DNA from: Pipra filicauda
Taxonomy: Eukaryota; Chordata; Aves; Passeriformes; Pipridae
Length of the DNA stretch: 64,000 bases
Direction of reading: 5' to 3'
Assembly (NCBI RefSeq): GCF_003945595.2
Contig: NW_024104362.1
Location: 868,001 to 932,000 of the forward strand
Shown: one piece after another, positions 28,101 through 43,100 of the stretch
Layout: each line of letters begins with the position of its first letter
Position numbering within the stretch: the first letter of the stretch is position 1
Program-made: the position numbers and the translations under genes
The notes under the pieces: model-generated
What the model was told of the DNA's origin: nothing
The model's database searches: none
Seen by the model: only the letters and a program-made list of their open reading frames with translations

Positions 28101-31100
28101 CAGATCATCCATGACAAGTTATGGCTGAACTCACTCAAGGTGGTAACAGCTCCAAAACTGTTCGAGTGCAGACCCCATGCTGGAGCCACATCAGCAGCTG
28201 TGTGAGTCAATGGGCAAGCAAATATTCTGAGTCCCCAGCCATGAGAGGGAGCAAGCCAACAGGGGCTACAGGCATTCATCACTACATCACCTGAAGACCT
28301 AGCTGCACCTTCAGGCAATGGACAACTTGCAGCAGAGCACTCCATGAATCATCAATGGCCTTTTTCTTTTCCTCACCTTCCTACAATTTAAAATGCATGT
28401 CTAATGCTCAAAAAGCTTAATCAACATTATGAATATAATGCAGAACTCCTAAAAAAGCATATTCCTTTGCTAGTACTCAAGGTCAAAACTGTACTGAACT
28501 CTGAAAAGGATGCTTGGAAGCTAGGTACTCACCTGCACTGCAGAAGACTAAAGGGTTAATTGCTGATATAAAATTACTCAACACCCTGTAAAACAGCTTC
28601 ATCTGATCTGCTGCACTAAAGTCACTGCACTAAATTTTAACATGTTAATGTGAGATTACATACCTATTTGAAAAGGTATAAAAAAGACATTGAGGTGCTG
28701 GAGCATGTCCAGAGAAGGGAAACAAAGCTGGTGAAGGGGCCGGAGCACAAGCCCTGTGAGGAGCAGCTGAGGAAGCTGGGGTTATGTACCCTGGAGAAGA
28801 AGAGGCTCAGGGGGGACCTTACCGCTCTCTATAACTACCCGAAAGGAGGCTGTAGGGAGGTGGGGGATTGGTCTCTTCTCCCAGGTAATACGTGATAGGA
28901 CAAGACGAAATGGCCACAAGTTGTGCCAGAGGGAGTTTAGATTGGATATTAGGAAAAATTTCTTCAGAAAGGGTTGTCAGGCATTGGAAAAGGCTGCCTA
29001 GAGAAGTGGTTAAGTCACCACCATCCCTGGAAGCATTTAAAAGGCACATAGATGTGGGACTTGGAGACATGGTTTAGTGGCGGACTTGGTAGTGCTGAAT
29101 CAATGGTTGGACTCGATGACCTTGTAGGTCTTTTCCAACCGAAATGATTCTGTGGACTAACTAGAATTGCTTTTCAAAGAGGTTTATATTTCTGACTGAC
29201 ACTACGTAACTTTTATCTAATCATCTTAAAATCTGAAAAACAGCCTAACAAAGTGTGTGACAAAGGATGTTGAAAGTACCTTTAAGAGCTGCTTATAAAA
29301 CAGGGTGTTAGTTACTGCATTAAGTGCACTTATTTATGTCTTAAGGAAAGAGACCCACATAAATCAAAAAGTAGTGGTCACACTACAACAAAACACAAAC
29401 AAAATAAAATACTCTGCAGATCTTTTTGTTGCAAAAACTGACACAATACTTCCATTTCAGAAATTTATGCTTTAAAGCATTCTGGTACTAACCTTCCATT
29501 TTTTTAATAGTTCAGATTTATCTAACAACTCCCAGTGCAACTACTGGCATGGAGTACTCTTTTTTTTAAGTGCTCTCTGTAGCTAGGTCTCTATCACTGC
29601 TGTTGGTATATGCAAATACAGCCTTGAGTTTACCACACTCACAGCTAAAGAGGTTTGCATCCACACTGCCTGCAGAGGCAGAATTCAAATGTATTTGATC
29701 CTCATGTATGCACCGGTGTTCTATCTGATGAGCCAGCTGGCTCGCTGTAGAGTTGACCTAGAGTGAATGTAGGGAAGAACTGAGAATAATGAGCAAATAT
29801 GGGCTTGAGATAAAACTTTAGCTGAGCTACAGTGATGAAAGAGACTTACAAAAAAAAACAACCTCCAACCTTATACTACATCAATAAAAGACTAGATGAC
29901 AAGTTCTACTGAGAAATAAAGAGACAATGAAGAACAAAATAAAGAGTGTAAAATGGGCTCAACATATGGAAGCCTGAAAGGAGATCCAAAGCTCCCTCCC
30001 AGTCCCATGTTCTTGAGTTGCAATGTCATTTGTTAGTGGAATCGCATTATAAAATATCTTTATTAAACCAGTCAAGGGTTCATCTGAGAAATATCAGGGG
30101 TTTTTACACTATTCAAACTGCAAAGTTGTTCCACAAGTTCTTAGAAAATCAGAACTGACCCAAGTCTTCCTGTATCACCAAAAAACCTGATCCTACATGC
30201 AAACACGTGAGAAACCTTTTGTTTCAAAGAAGATTGCAAATATTTACATACTCTTCTTTAATCATCCACTAGCTTCTGTGTGTACTCCTGAGAGTATCAA
30301 TTAGTTTCAAGAGAGAAAAAGATACTGTAGCCTGCAGCAAAAACCATCCGACAGATCGCCTTTGCTCCACATCAGCACTGGCTGGCTGCCTTGTCATGTG
30401 AATTGTACTGTGTTATATAGCAAGAGGAGCAATCACACAACTTCACAGAATTTTTTTTAGGAACTTCAGTGCTGTTGTGTTAATAACACAACTATAGATG
30501 GGATGGAAGGTACTGTATAAGTTGAGGTACTGTCTTATGGAAGTCTGTATTTGCAAAGGCTTGTAACTGCCACACTAATCATTCAGACTGGGAGTGGGGA
30601 AGGGGAGATGTCTCCCTCTCACCGGGAGTTGGTACTTTTGTTACTGTTTAAGAAACCTTCAGCTAAAACAGTTTATCTCGACAAGAACAAGAGCATAAAA
30701 ATGTGCAGTTTTTCATCATGTTAAAAACTCTGGTAACCCCCTCTTTAAAAGGTACTAATGCCTGCACCCTTTGGAAACTAAGATCTGGATAAGGAGACTA
30801 ACAAAGAAACAGAAAAATCTGAGATTAATAAATTGAGTGACTAAGTGGGGAAAACAGTATTTGGGCAGGACTGAGCTGCTGGAAAGGGGAGGATACAAAA
30901 GGTCGAGCCTGACTGGAAAAGGATGAAAATGTAGCGGACATGGTCAGTGTTAAAACTTCATGTTACTTATATAACCACATACAAAGCTGAGATTTAATAC
31001 CAACTTCTATCCAAGCAAAATGAATTGAAATTCATGAAAAACAATTTACTCCAGACCACTGCTGTTCCTGCCCATGGCAGGGGAGGTTGGAACTAGATGA

Positions 31101-34100
31101 TCTTTAAGGTTCCTTCTCCAACCCAAGCCTACCTATGATGCTATTTTTATACCTCTGTTTTCAAAATACATTCATGAGTATTTGTCAAACCCATAAACTA
31201 AAGGAGTGGCTGCAAAGATAATGATTCTGCCTTGTGGGACTGTTCCCCTATTTCCATGTAGAGATCTTCAACATCAACAGTACTTCAATATTAGATAGCC
31301 AAGTAAATGGCTACAAACACAGCACAATACTTTAAGTATTTCTGCAATCAACCAAAAGTACATTTCATAAAGATTACACCGCTCCTTTCAATGCAGAGCA
31401 CCTGGATTGCATCAGGAATGGAGATCTGATTGTTCTAATACAATACACTGTGCAATTATAAATAATTTAAAAAATCATGTTAAGTCCCTCACTATAGTTC
31501 TGAGAAGTGAGACACAGTGTAGTTTACCTTTCACCACACATCAGAAGTCGCATTATTACCTTTTGTAAAACATCTAAAGCTGTAAGCACTGCTTCTTGTA
31601 AACTTGTCAAAACTGCTTCAGTGTAAGATGGAAGGATGAAAGGGGAAGCATCTGAACTGATTGGAACTGAAACAGCACCATGCAAAATGACACCCAGCTT
31701 TTGGAGATCATCCATGCTGAAACCAGTTTTGATGTGTTGGTAAAGAGCTGGGAATATTTGAATTAAAGCTGTAAGAAAAGGCTGGCTGGGAATGAAAGTC
31801 AATTTATCACAAGTAATTGGAGGCCTTGTACTTTCGGAACCAATCCTATACCAGCTGTTCCAGGCTGCCCACCAAAGATTCAAATCTTCAATCTCATCTG
31901 TTATTACAGGCAGTTCAGATCCATTATATCTTCCTATTCTTTCTCCAATGGAGTCAGTTCTCATGAATGATCTACCAAGACTAGTGGCAGTTGTTGTCCC
32001 TACCACCAGAGGTACAGAAACATTGATGGCAGGTGGTGTCTCAGGCTTCTCAGAGTCTCGAATGGGAGAAACAATTTGTAAGATCTCCTGGAAGCTTTTC
32101 AGAGCAGCCAAGGAAACCTCATTATTTTTGCTGAGTGCTGCTGATTGGATGTGATCAAGAAGAACATCCCAGGCTTGAGAAAAGTCTCCTATTTAAAAAA
32201 GAAAGAGAGAGGAAAAAATCAACTTGGAACTTGCTTCCTATTCCCATTCCCACCCACCCAGCCTTTCTAAAAGGTTGTTCATACAACCTTTACTGGTTAC
32301 TCTCACAAACAGAAATTTCAAGAGATTAGGTGTCAGCTCAAATGGCTTTTATAAAATATATCAATTCAACCATAACCAGAAAGAATGAATGTGACAGAGA
32401 AACACACAAATATGAAGAATGAAACAATGTATCTATGTTCATGTTAAATTTGCTAGCGAAAAATCACATACCACATCCCATACTAGTAAAATATGTTTTC
32501 ATTATTCAGTATAGTGAAACAGATTTGTTCTTATGCATACCAGATGCCTGTTGATTTTAAAAAGGGTTAAGCACACACAAAGAATTAAGGGTCAAATCTA
32601 TAGTCATGCAATGTATTTATAAAGAATTGATTTTAAAATGCTCTTATAATTGTACTGTGGAAAGATTTCATTTGGGGCATTTGAGTTTTTCATTAAATTT
32701 AGCCTTAACCTTCAATTTTCTATTATACTAATTACAGGGTTTGAATAATTAAAATAGTTTTAATTTTTTTATTCAATTTTAACTCAAGTTTAATATAGTT
32801 TAAAATCTACCACATTTCTGCAAATGACCAATACTCTTAATAGCTATTAATATGTTGATATCACAACAACCAAAATGAAATAAATTACAACATATTTCTA
32901 GTTAATATATATTAATTGTATACTATAGGATGGTGAAGGTATATTAATGTAATGGGGAATTTGCTTTGCAAGCTATACATTATCTATTTCTTTTTCTCTT
33001 TCTCCTTGTAGAAATTACTAAGCTATTGTAAAATATTACTGCATACATGAAAAATGTAAATGTTCAATACTCCACTGACTTTACAGGTGAGTTCTCTTTA
33101 CATTCTAAGAGTACAGTTAAACTTGACACACTGATGCCACAGAAGAGTTCCAGGCAAGTGTTGCATAACCTTAGAAAGACAAAAAGAAAAGTATGTTCTG
33201 ACAAGCAAAAGAAGAGAAAAATTATTGTTATCAGGCTACTATAATTTAAACCTATCTGGCACCCAGAATTGTGACTACTGAGATTTAATCTCAATTACTG
33301 TGATACAGGAGACAAAATCTGTAGTTAAAATTTTTGGCTCTAAGGAGCATGAACTAGTAACTCCCTAATCGTCGTAACATTTGAGGTGAGACACAACAAA
33401 ACACACTTTTAAGCCAAGATTAAGATTCTTGCCCAGTACTTTAATAGAAAAAATATACAAAAGCAGGAAGTTTATTACTGTATCTTTCAGTAAATATAAA
33501 TTTTACCTAAAGGCTGCAGTAAGTATCTCCTGGTGTTAAATATTCTTGCAACTCCAGCCAGTGTTAATACCCATGTCTCGGCCCACTGTTTCTCAGCTGT
33601 ATCCCTTGAATGATGGATGAGAATGTTGCCTCCTCCTGATTCAATCTTCTCTTTGTCAGCTGTGGTAGAAGATTCTCGAACTCTATCCAACAGGTGAAAT
33701 AAAACCTGTGATAGTCAGAAAAAAAGAGGAAAAACGCAACTTTTCAAATAACATAGTTGTATTCATAGTAAACTAACAAAAAATAGTAATTTTTCCATTA
33801 TCCGTTCTGTCACTGTGTCACTCTGAAAATTCCCTTGTTCTAAATAGTCTCCACAGCAGCCAAGATTATGAATCAGTCAAATGATGGCCACTTGAGAAGG
33901 CTTAGAAATAGCACAATCAATCCCACTGAGAACAGTGTTAGCACTAACAGAAGGCTAAAACCAGTGGATGTAAGATTCTTCACAGGTACAACAAGCAGGC
34001 TCAAATATAGCCTAATTTTTCCACAAAGAACAACAAACATGACTGTGACTTAGAACAGGGCATTTGACAGATCCTCTCAAAAGAAGAGAGTCAAAACAGA

Positions 34101-37100
34101 TAGCAAAGCAAGGCTCCATCTAACATCAGGTCAGCCCAATCACACGACCCTCAAACCTCTCCATTTTCACACAGAGAAATGTCATTCATTCTTGTAGGAA
34201 GGAAACAGTCTTTTAATCCAACTTACAAGTAAGAAATAAATGATCAAGACATGAAAATTACATTTCAAGAGAGGCTTTAAAGGCCAGAGAAGAGAAAGTG
34301 TAAAAAACATTCCCAAAACCTGAGAAATCAGATTTCTGACACCATGTTATCTTTAAAAAGTCTAAATAAGTTATATAACTAATAATGGTCATTAACTGGT
34401 GAATGCTCAATTATTATTGAAATGTGAATGCTATTTACAAAATCATACCTTCCATATTACTGTGTGCCATGTTGAATGTTGCAATAAAGTTCCATGAGCA
34501 CCAATAGTAGAAAACAATGTCTGTCCAGCGCTCTTTCTAACTGCAGGTCGGGGATCCACACACAGTTCTCCAAGTTTGGCATACAGGCATAACCAAAGAC
34601 AGTCAAATGGTGATGCAGGATGAAAAGGTCTATTCAGCATCACTCCCTTTTCTTCTGCCTGTTTCTGCAACATTGCTTCTTCTCTGTTTAGCTCCTTTTC
34701 AATTATTTCGCCTCTTTGGAAAAAATAATCTGAAATATTCCACTACAAAATAAATAAGACATACGGTGTTGTACAATAAAAATATTGTACTGCTCTTAAT
34801 GATAATTAAATAAATTGCTTCTCATTTTCACAAAGTATTTTGTAAAGTACATCACGATAATCATTTCTCTACACCGATGAAATAAGATCAGCACATAAAT
34901 ATTGCAAAGTGCAAAAAGTATTTTTCTTATCCTCAGCTTTTAGGCCCCAGTTATACATGAAGCACCAGAAAGGGGAAAACATATTTAAAGACGAAAAATG
35001 CATACTGATGAAGAGCATGGTAAGAACCCCCCGAAAAAGGTTGCGGCCTTCATTTGTATCATTGACTACAGATTAGTTTTCATGAAAATAAGAAAAGAAA
35101 AAAATGAAAGCCAGAAGCGGCATCACTGTAGGGTAATGTAAAACTCACCAACAAACCAATTGAAGTTAAGCTAATATTTAGCTCTTGATTGTGAAGTCCA
35201 AAGCTTCCAGCAACTTCAACAACTATCTGTAGACAAGTACATGGCATTGTTGGAAGGAAGTCGGTCACAACCAACTGAAGACACTGGAATGCAGTCCGTA
35301 TTAAGGACTCACTTAAAAAAAAACAAAACAAAAACAAAATACACACACACGCACTCATTTCAAATTTCTTCAAGAGCACAGAAATGTTTTGAATACAATA
35401 CCTCAGGAGATAATATTATTAAAAACAAAATGAAAAAAATCAATTTAATGTTTTTGAGATGAGTTTGCAATATTTTAAATGGGGTTTTTTGAGATATAAC
35501 ATTAAGTTGAAGCTTGGAATTCTGACAAAGCATTTTAGCCCATGTTAACTATCTAGTAGAGTTGAAGTTTAGACTTTCCGGTGGTCTTTAGTTAACTTTA
35601 TATAGAAGAGTCTACTTCTCTGTTCTAGAGTTCTAAGACTTGTTAGTTCAAATGCGGTAGCTAAAATCCAGATTATGGATATGTCAATTACCTGTTTCAA
35701 AAACATAAATTAAATATTTTTTTCTGATTAATTAAAAATAAAAATCATGTGTGGGTTATTTCCACTGCATCGTAAAAGCTGACATGATATGGAATCCAGA
35801 AGAATGCACAAGAAACTTCTCGTGGACAGTAATGGTATAACTAATAATTCGCTAATATGATGCATACTGCACAGAAACATCCGCCCTACCACATAAGATC
35901 AAAGTATTTATCATTACTATACTGATGGAGGAAATGCACACAGCAATACTTTCCCTCATATTCATTACAGGAGTCTATAAAGTGAAACACAACCCAAAAT
36001 TGCTGCGGTTCCCCCTCCACTCTCCAAGTTCCAGAGGTATGTCACCTTCAAGGACTCTAAAAGAACAGGGAAGGAGACAGGAAATGATAGTATAGTTACA
36101 CTACTCATTTTGAAGCACTGAATTAATGGGAAAGTAATCTCTCTTTCTAAACTTCAAATGCAAGGCTACAAGAACAAATTTAAAACAGGTCATTTCCCAA
36201 ATAATGTCCCACACTACTATGTGTTTGGAGAAAGGTTTCGACATCCTTCATGCAAGTGGCAATAGCAATACAGCTCTTCAAATAGCAAAACTGTGCTTGA
36301 TGTTATAGGTGACCACAAAAAAGGTAAATATAAATGCAAGAAACTCAAGCTCAGTGAGAACTCTTCATATTGTACAGGGCTTTATCTATGCTTAAAATAA
36401 ACAGGGGCATCCCATTGAAAAATTCTTCAAAGACAGATTTCCTTTTGTTTGGTAGGCTGGTACTGTACAATCCGGAAGTGAATGAAGCATCAATGGCTCT
36501 CAAAAGAGCATTTTCTGTATTTGTAACAGCCTAGAAAGAAATTCTCCAGGGAGGTAAATGGATTTCTGTCCTGGAATCCAGGATGTTCACTAAGCAGAGG
36601 GAAGATACTCGTGAAGAAAGTCTTGTGGTCAGTAAGTTTATATTTAAAGTATGATAATTGTATCTGCATCTTGTGCTCACAGCTGTAACTTAGGTAAGAA
36701 ATTCAGTTGTTTCTCAAGGAAAAGGAGGCTTGCTTAATTTTTTCCTACTATAGTTAATACGATGTGGGCAAACAGTGCTATTAGTTGAAGAAAAGTAGAT
36801 TATTCTATATGCTTTGTAGGCGGAGACTAAGACATAACACAAGATGCTAGTAACATCTCGAGACATCTGCCACTGAGGTATGGATTTGAGATGTAACCAG
36901 ATCTGAAGACTGTCTTGAGAAGGAATCTGTGTTGGTTCTCATCCCTCACCAACAACAGTGAAAATCAAAAGGTATGCAGGAATGCATTGCACCAAGTGTG
37001 GAAACAGCAAGTACCAAAGGATGCTCACAATCCTTGGTGACATAAGAACTACTGCCAGAGAATACTGGTACAAGAGCAAAATCCTTCAAGCATTTGAACT

Positions 37101-40100
37101 GGCTTTAGGAGTTTTTTATGTGGCCAGAAGACCGAATCCAAAGTGGGACGAAAGGAGAGATACGCCAAGGAGATTCTTCTGATAGCAGAGTATGACCTAT
37201 CCTGCTGCTAGTCTTGACTAGCACCAAAGAATGAATAATACGGTTTCAGTGTGTGGGTATAATTCTTGCTGCTTACAGTTCCAAAGTCAGATGTTCAATT
37301 CAGTGCTCATTTCAAAAACAACTCCTTGGAACTACATCTCTCACTTTCCCTTGCGGGCAGAGGACCAGTCCAGTAACATTACACGTCTGGTGGTAACAGA
37401 GTCAACTGTGTTAGTAGGTCAAGGGATTCACCCACAGCAAGTAAATAATCTTCCATCCTTCTGCTACCAGCAACCATTTAGGGAGAAAGTCTTCAAGAAA
37501 GAGAGAGAGTGATCAGAAGATGACACACACTGGAGACTACTGGAAGACTTAAGAAGAAATAGAAACAACAGATAAACTGTGAGCAACAGCTGATTGATAC
37601 AGAATTATCTGCAAGCAGCAGAGATGTGTCTAGCAGATGCTTAAGATCAAATGAAATGGCACACTGAGTACTCCTCCGTGTATACTAAATGCTGACCACA
37701 GGAGAGGTTAGAGTGGAATAATATTCTGGTCTTCCGAGAGATTAATTCAGTAAAATAAAAGGGTGCTTCAGGAAAAATTAAAAACTGTATTTTTGCCGAG
37801 TAAAATTTTTCACAAGCTAAGAACTACAATGAAACTATGGTTATTATTGAAGAGGCTATTAAAGAAGAAAATATAAGCAGAATTCTTTCTACTTTTCTTA
37901 TCTTATATGATTTTAAAATTTTATTTCCACCACTTACCCCTGATCACTTTGGATTGCCCCCATGACTCCAAGCACCAATGGCCAACCAGGTCCTAAGCTG
38001 TCACCCTGACTCTGTAAAATCTGTAGCACACACTCCAACTGCTTGATCCTGATATCAGGATGACTAATGTTTGACAGCTCCTTTAGTGGATTCAATAAAA
38101 GCAACTGCAGTCTCTAAAAGCAAACAATAAAGCATATTAAGGATGCTAACATTTAACTGATCCTTAATTATTTTTATGTATAGTTAGTGAAAATATAAAG
38201 TACAAATTAAAGATTTATTAAATTAATTCAGTAGCTCACTGATTAAATGGTCAAATTCAGAGTCAGAAAGGACTTTCTAAAATACTGTTTATAAAGGATC
38301 TTAGCAGAAAATATACTTCCCTGGCCCCTGTTCTTCAGGTTCCTCAGGAAGCAGCTACGTCATGCTGTTACAGTTGCATAAAAACTGTCATGCAACTTTA
38401 TGCTCACCCAGCAGGGCTACACTCAGCTTCAACTCAAGAGATCTTGGAAAAGCTAACCACTGAACCTCAATAAATATATCAGAATGCTTTATTCATCATG
38501 GATTGAATAGGTGAAGGTTAGGCAACGTATTTTTACCTGCCATGACATCACATACACACTTCTAAACACTCTGAAATTGTTTTGCACTCATGAGGATGAC
38601 CCATAATTTGTTCTAAAAAATGGACATAATATGCAAACGTCACCACTCTTTGTTAGGTATTTGAAAAAAAAGGAGGATAGCTTATTAGAATGCATGAGGT
38701 GATTCTCAAGAGTTACATTTGAATGTTACAGCTATAGACTTTATAAACTCAATAGTAAATTTCCTTTACGAATGAAGGAGGAAAACAGCTGCTCTTAAAC
38801 TTACTTTACCTGATTTTGAGACAATGGAGGATCATGTCTGAATGTCAACCCTGCTTTAATGAGAGAAGTTAAAGCTTCTGCTCCCCATTCTCTCATTCTG
38901 GAGTTAGGATGCTGACAGACCTGAAAACACAGTAATGTTTTGTTTAAAGTCACTTTTATTTAACCAAGATTTACATAGAGATACATATATTAAAAATTGC
39001 TATTTTAATTATATTATAATGCACATACAATATTATAATAATTTTAAACCAGAATAAAATAAATCTCTAGATGATAAATTAGGTTTAATAGTAAAAAAAA
39101 AAGAAATTGATCTTTTGGGCAGACATACCTTCTGCATAAAGAAGCAACAGGGAGCAGTGAAAGACACAGAAGGAAACATAATGAAAGTTACATACATAAT
39201 TTAAGTAAATAAATTTTCCAAAATGAATATACTAACTGCTAATTCAGATAATGATTGATTTAAAAGCACCGAACAACACTTCAGTGAATGCCTGAAACTC
39301 TCAGGTTTAACTTAGCCTTAAGCTACTATAAAACTGTAAGTATCACACAGTGCTTAACGCAATTAAGTGAGGCACATGGCAGCAGCCAACACAGAAAGTG
39401 TCTTCTATACTCTCAAATACAAAAAGTAAGTACATATTGAAGGCAAAATAAGCCTTACACTTCATTATTTAAAAAAACTTGACAAAACAATAGTGAACGT
39501 TTTCAAACTTGAGTTTCAAACATGTCTTCATTTCTCTTTGTCTCCTAATTATCTAAACCTAATAAATTCTGCCAATTGCTTTTTTTAGAACAGGAAAATT
39601 AAAAACATTTTGCATATCCATTGCATAGATAGCTAGTATGAACTGTACCTCCCATACCTAATACATTACACTCAAAAAAATATGCAAAGTTTACAGTTTC
39701 TTTGACCTCTACATAATTATTCTCACTCATCCTTCAAGCCCTAGCTCAGATGGTGTGAGAACCCAAAGTCCAAGGCAGGATCATAAAGAAGGCTGCTAAC
39801 TTTTGTTTGTGGACCATTCTTTTATCGACCACTAGCCACAGTGAAAAGTAGGACAACGTAGAAGAGCTAGCTTCACATTAAAAAATGCAGACAAGAAATA
39901 GCTACTCTCCTGATTTACTTATATTTTTGTAATCCTATATATTAAAAAAAAAAAAAAAAGAGAGAGAGAATTTGAACTACTTCATGATGCTCTGAATCTG
40001 TCCAGATAATCAGCTCCAGAGAGAGGGAACAAATTATTCCCTCAGGTCGTGTTTAATTAAATTTGCAGCCAATGTTTTCTCCTTCCTTATTGTACCTCAA

Positions 40101-43100
40101 CAACTTAGGTTTAAAAGGAAATAAGGCAATACTTTGAAATAAAATTAAAGACTTTATTTCCTACAAAACAGTGGCAAATTACCCACTATGCACGGGTAAC
40201 ACTGCAACAGACTACTTTTGAGATGAAAACACACAATCTCAAGATGTGAATGGTAAAGTTTATTGTTTTGAAGAGGAAAAATAGACAAGAGAAGGACATG
40301 CCTGTGCTTTAAGTCTTTAAACCCCAAAGTATCCAAATTTTTTCTTCTAGATAAAACAATATGTGGCTTCCATAAATAGAGATGACCAATCCTTAATACT
40401 GTTTGAAATAATGCACTGGTGCTAAGGAAGGGTTTGATACACTCTGGAATATGAGGAAGAAAAGCTTTCTCCTTAACCCGCTCTAAATCGAACCCTGTTC
40501 TTGTATTTTACTCTTCTGCATATCTGTGTGGAGAATTGAAACTACAATTATATTCCATCACCTGTTTTTAGTTTTCAATTCAAAATAGAAGATTTTTTTC
40601 CTTGATGGAGCATATTTTCCACATTGAAGTTAAAATACTTAAGAAATTGAAAGAGGATTATATTTTACATTTGTACAGTATTCTTCTAAAGAAAGAAATC
40701 AAATGTTTGCTTAAATGTTTAAAAAAACCCCCAACCCTTTGTTAGTAAATCTCATGGCTTCAGTCCATCTCAAAATCTTCCTAGATATTTGTACTGTGTG
40801 AAACAGTAAAACCTGTTTGTGTTACCTTAATTACAACACATAAATGAAGTATAATAAATTGACCCTTTTAAACATTTCTGTGTTAAAAAAACAAAAAGAC
40901 TGATGGCAGCATAAAGACAAAGTTAGTAAAAGATATTAAAATAGTGGAATTTAAATACGTACATTAACTTTTAAATTCAAAATGTGTTGCAAAAACAAGG
41001 TGCCTAAACCAAAACATGTAATTACAATTTAGATTTTTTTCATTAATACAAACTAAATTCTAGTACAACTGTTAAAAGCTATTCGTTACCTCCAGCAGAT
41101 GACCGGTCAGAGGTCTCCAAAGAATCTCAATCCTGCGCATGTTAACTAGTCCTGTTTCCAGTAATTTAGCAACAGCAAAAAGCGATGGTTCCTTAATAAA
41201 ATGGAATTTGAACACATGACTTTGAAGTAACCGAGATAATGTCAGAGCGTTTTGCTCCATGATAATTTATGAATTAGGTGCAGCTCGTCTCCAAGCACAG
41301 CGTTTCGCAAGCTGTGAACGCTGGGAAGCTCCCGCAGAACCCGCAGCGCTGCAGGAGAAGCCACAAGGGGGCAGCAGCAGCACACCCTGAGGAACTTCCA
41401 TAATTTTTCACATCGTTCCCCCCAAGTTTGACAACAACCAGAGCACTGATATTCCTTTAAAAACTCTCGGGTTTACATAGTCCTCTGTCCAATCAGTTTT
41501 ATAACATACTTTGCTAGCAAAATAGCCTTTTTCCCCATTACAACTTTTAAAGTTAGAATTATATATGAACAATCTAGAATACTTCATTTAATAATCCTCT
41601 ACTTCTTTATTTTCCATTGGCTTCAAAAATGCCATGCAGGAATATGATAATAAAATACATATGCAAATATCTGTTATAAACTTATTTTAATTTTATTTTT
41701 TGAACATCAATATATAGTCAAAATTACTATCCTGCTGGAATTATTGTCTCTTCCCATTTCTGATGATTCCTTATTCTAATTTTCAGCTGACTTTAAACAC
41801 AAATTTTGTTTATTTTAATTCATTCTCTGTTGCTGTAATTGCCAAATATTATGAAGTATGCTTTCTGTCTTTGTTATCTCTAGTGTAACAGATGAATGAA
41901 AAACTTTCAGAAACTCTTCTCTGGGATTAGATTATGATTAGGATCATATATATTCAATCTTATTCAATCACAGGATCTTTAACCTTTCTGGGTAAAGGTT
42001 GTTTACTGAGGCTGACATGAATACTATGGTTTTCCCAAGTAAATATGAATTATCAGGTTTTTTTAATATCTAAATTGTTAGCTTTCTCTGAAGTGCATTG
42101 TAAGAGAAAATTTAAATGAAAATGAGCATCTCACAGAACATACTGTGCTACTCAGAATCCCTAACCTCTGAAATTATAAGGGCTTTTAAAAGTTTCATCC
42201 ACCCACAATCTCATTAATGGAAACACACGACATTCCTTAGTTAACAAAAAGCACAAAGAACACAATGAGAATCTTCACAGAATTTAGAAACCATATAACT
42301 ATCACAAATGAGACATTCTCTGGTTCATAATGTAATTTTTAATGTAGAACATCAAAGGTATTACTGTTCTTAGTATTAGAAACAGTTAGATTTGAGGATA
42401 AACGCACAAGTCTTCTGAGTGTTTCACAAAACCATCTAAAAAGAAAGTAAAGAACTCTTTTTATACCTTATTGTTTCCATAGGCCATATCCATGGCTTCC
42501 AGAGACAAGGAGCAAAGGGCATTTATTAAGTGATGTAAAGACACATCATCAAGGTACCTGAAAAATAACTGGTATCAAAACACTGTTTGATATACACACA
42601 TTATTTTAATTATAAGATAAGGTTTCTTACTGTGAGTTTTCAAAAAGCTTTGAAATCATGCTGGATATAGATGGCAGATCAGTCATAACTGCTGTAGTCA
42701 GAACCTTGAAAAAGATACAGAAATATGTCTTGTAGATTGCAATAGAAAATACTGTGTAATCATTAACTGAAAAACGAACAGTAGTGCTTACTGTACTGGG
42801 CCCTTCCACAGCTCTTCCAGGTTTTAATGCACCTCCAACACTAGGCTTCAGTCCCAGAATCCACACAAGATGCTGAAATACAAAAGGATCATTTTCAGTA
42901 GAAAACCCTTTTCACACAGAGGGGAAACTAACATTATACTTGAACTAGTGAGCAACCTTCCAGCCAAACAGAATTCAAGAAAATACTACAGTACTTACTC
43001 AAGGCAATTCAAAGTACAGCATGAGAAGAATCAAAGCTTCTTCTCTTGCTCACAGACTAACTCAAAACCAAATTATGGCAAAACCTCAAGGCATAAAAGC

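Larger units (their letters stand above)
27295..31559 (-). other. MON2: MON2 intron between local exons 24 and 25, 4.3 kb
   Basis: The intron holds an unrecognised GC-richer block (28085-28350), a CR1 fragment of about 485 bp (28670-29154), a decayed tRNA-like promoter pair (29681-29735) and a short CR1 tail (31064-31145). The rest is AT-rich and featureless. Confidence 0.75.

Noticed and set aside
28650..29077. Host protein-coding gene from the plus-strand frames of 81 and 61 codons
   Set aside because: The residues are the CR1 ORF2 C-terminus with broken frames, followed by a CR1 tail.
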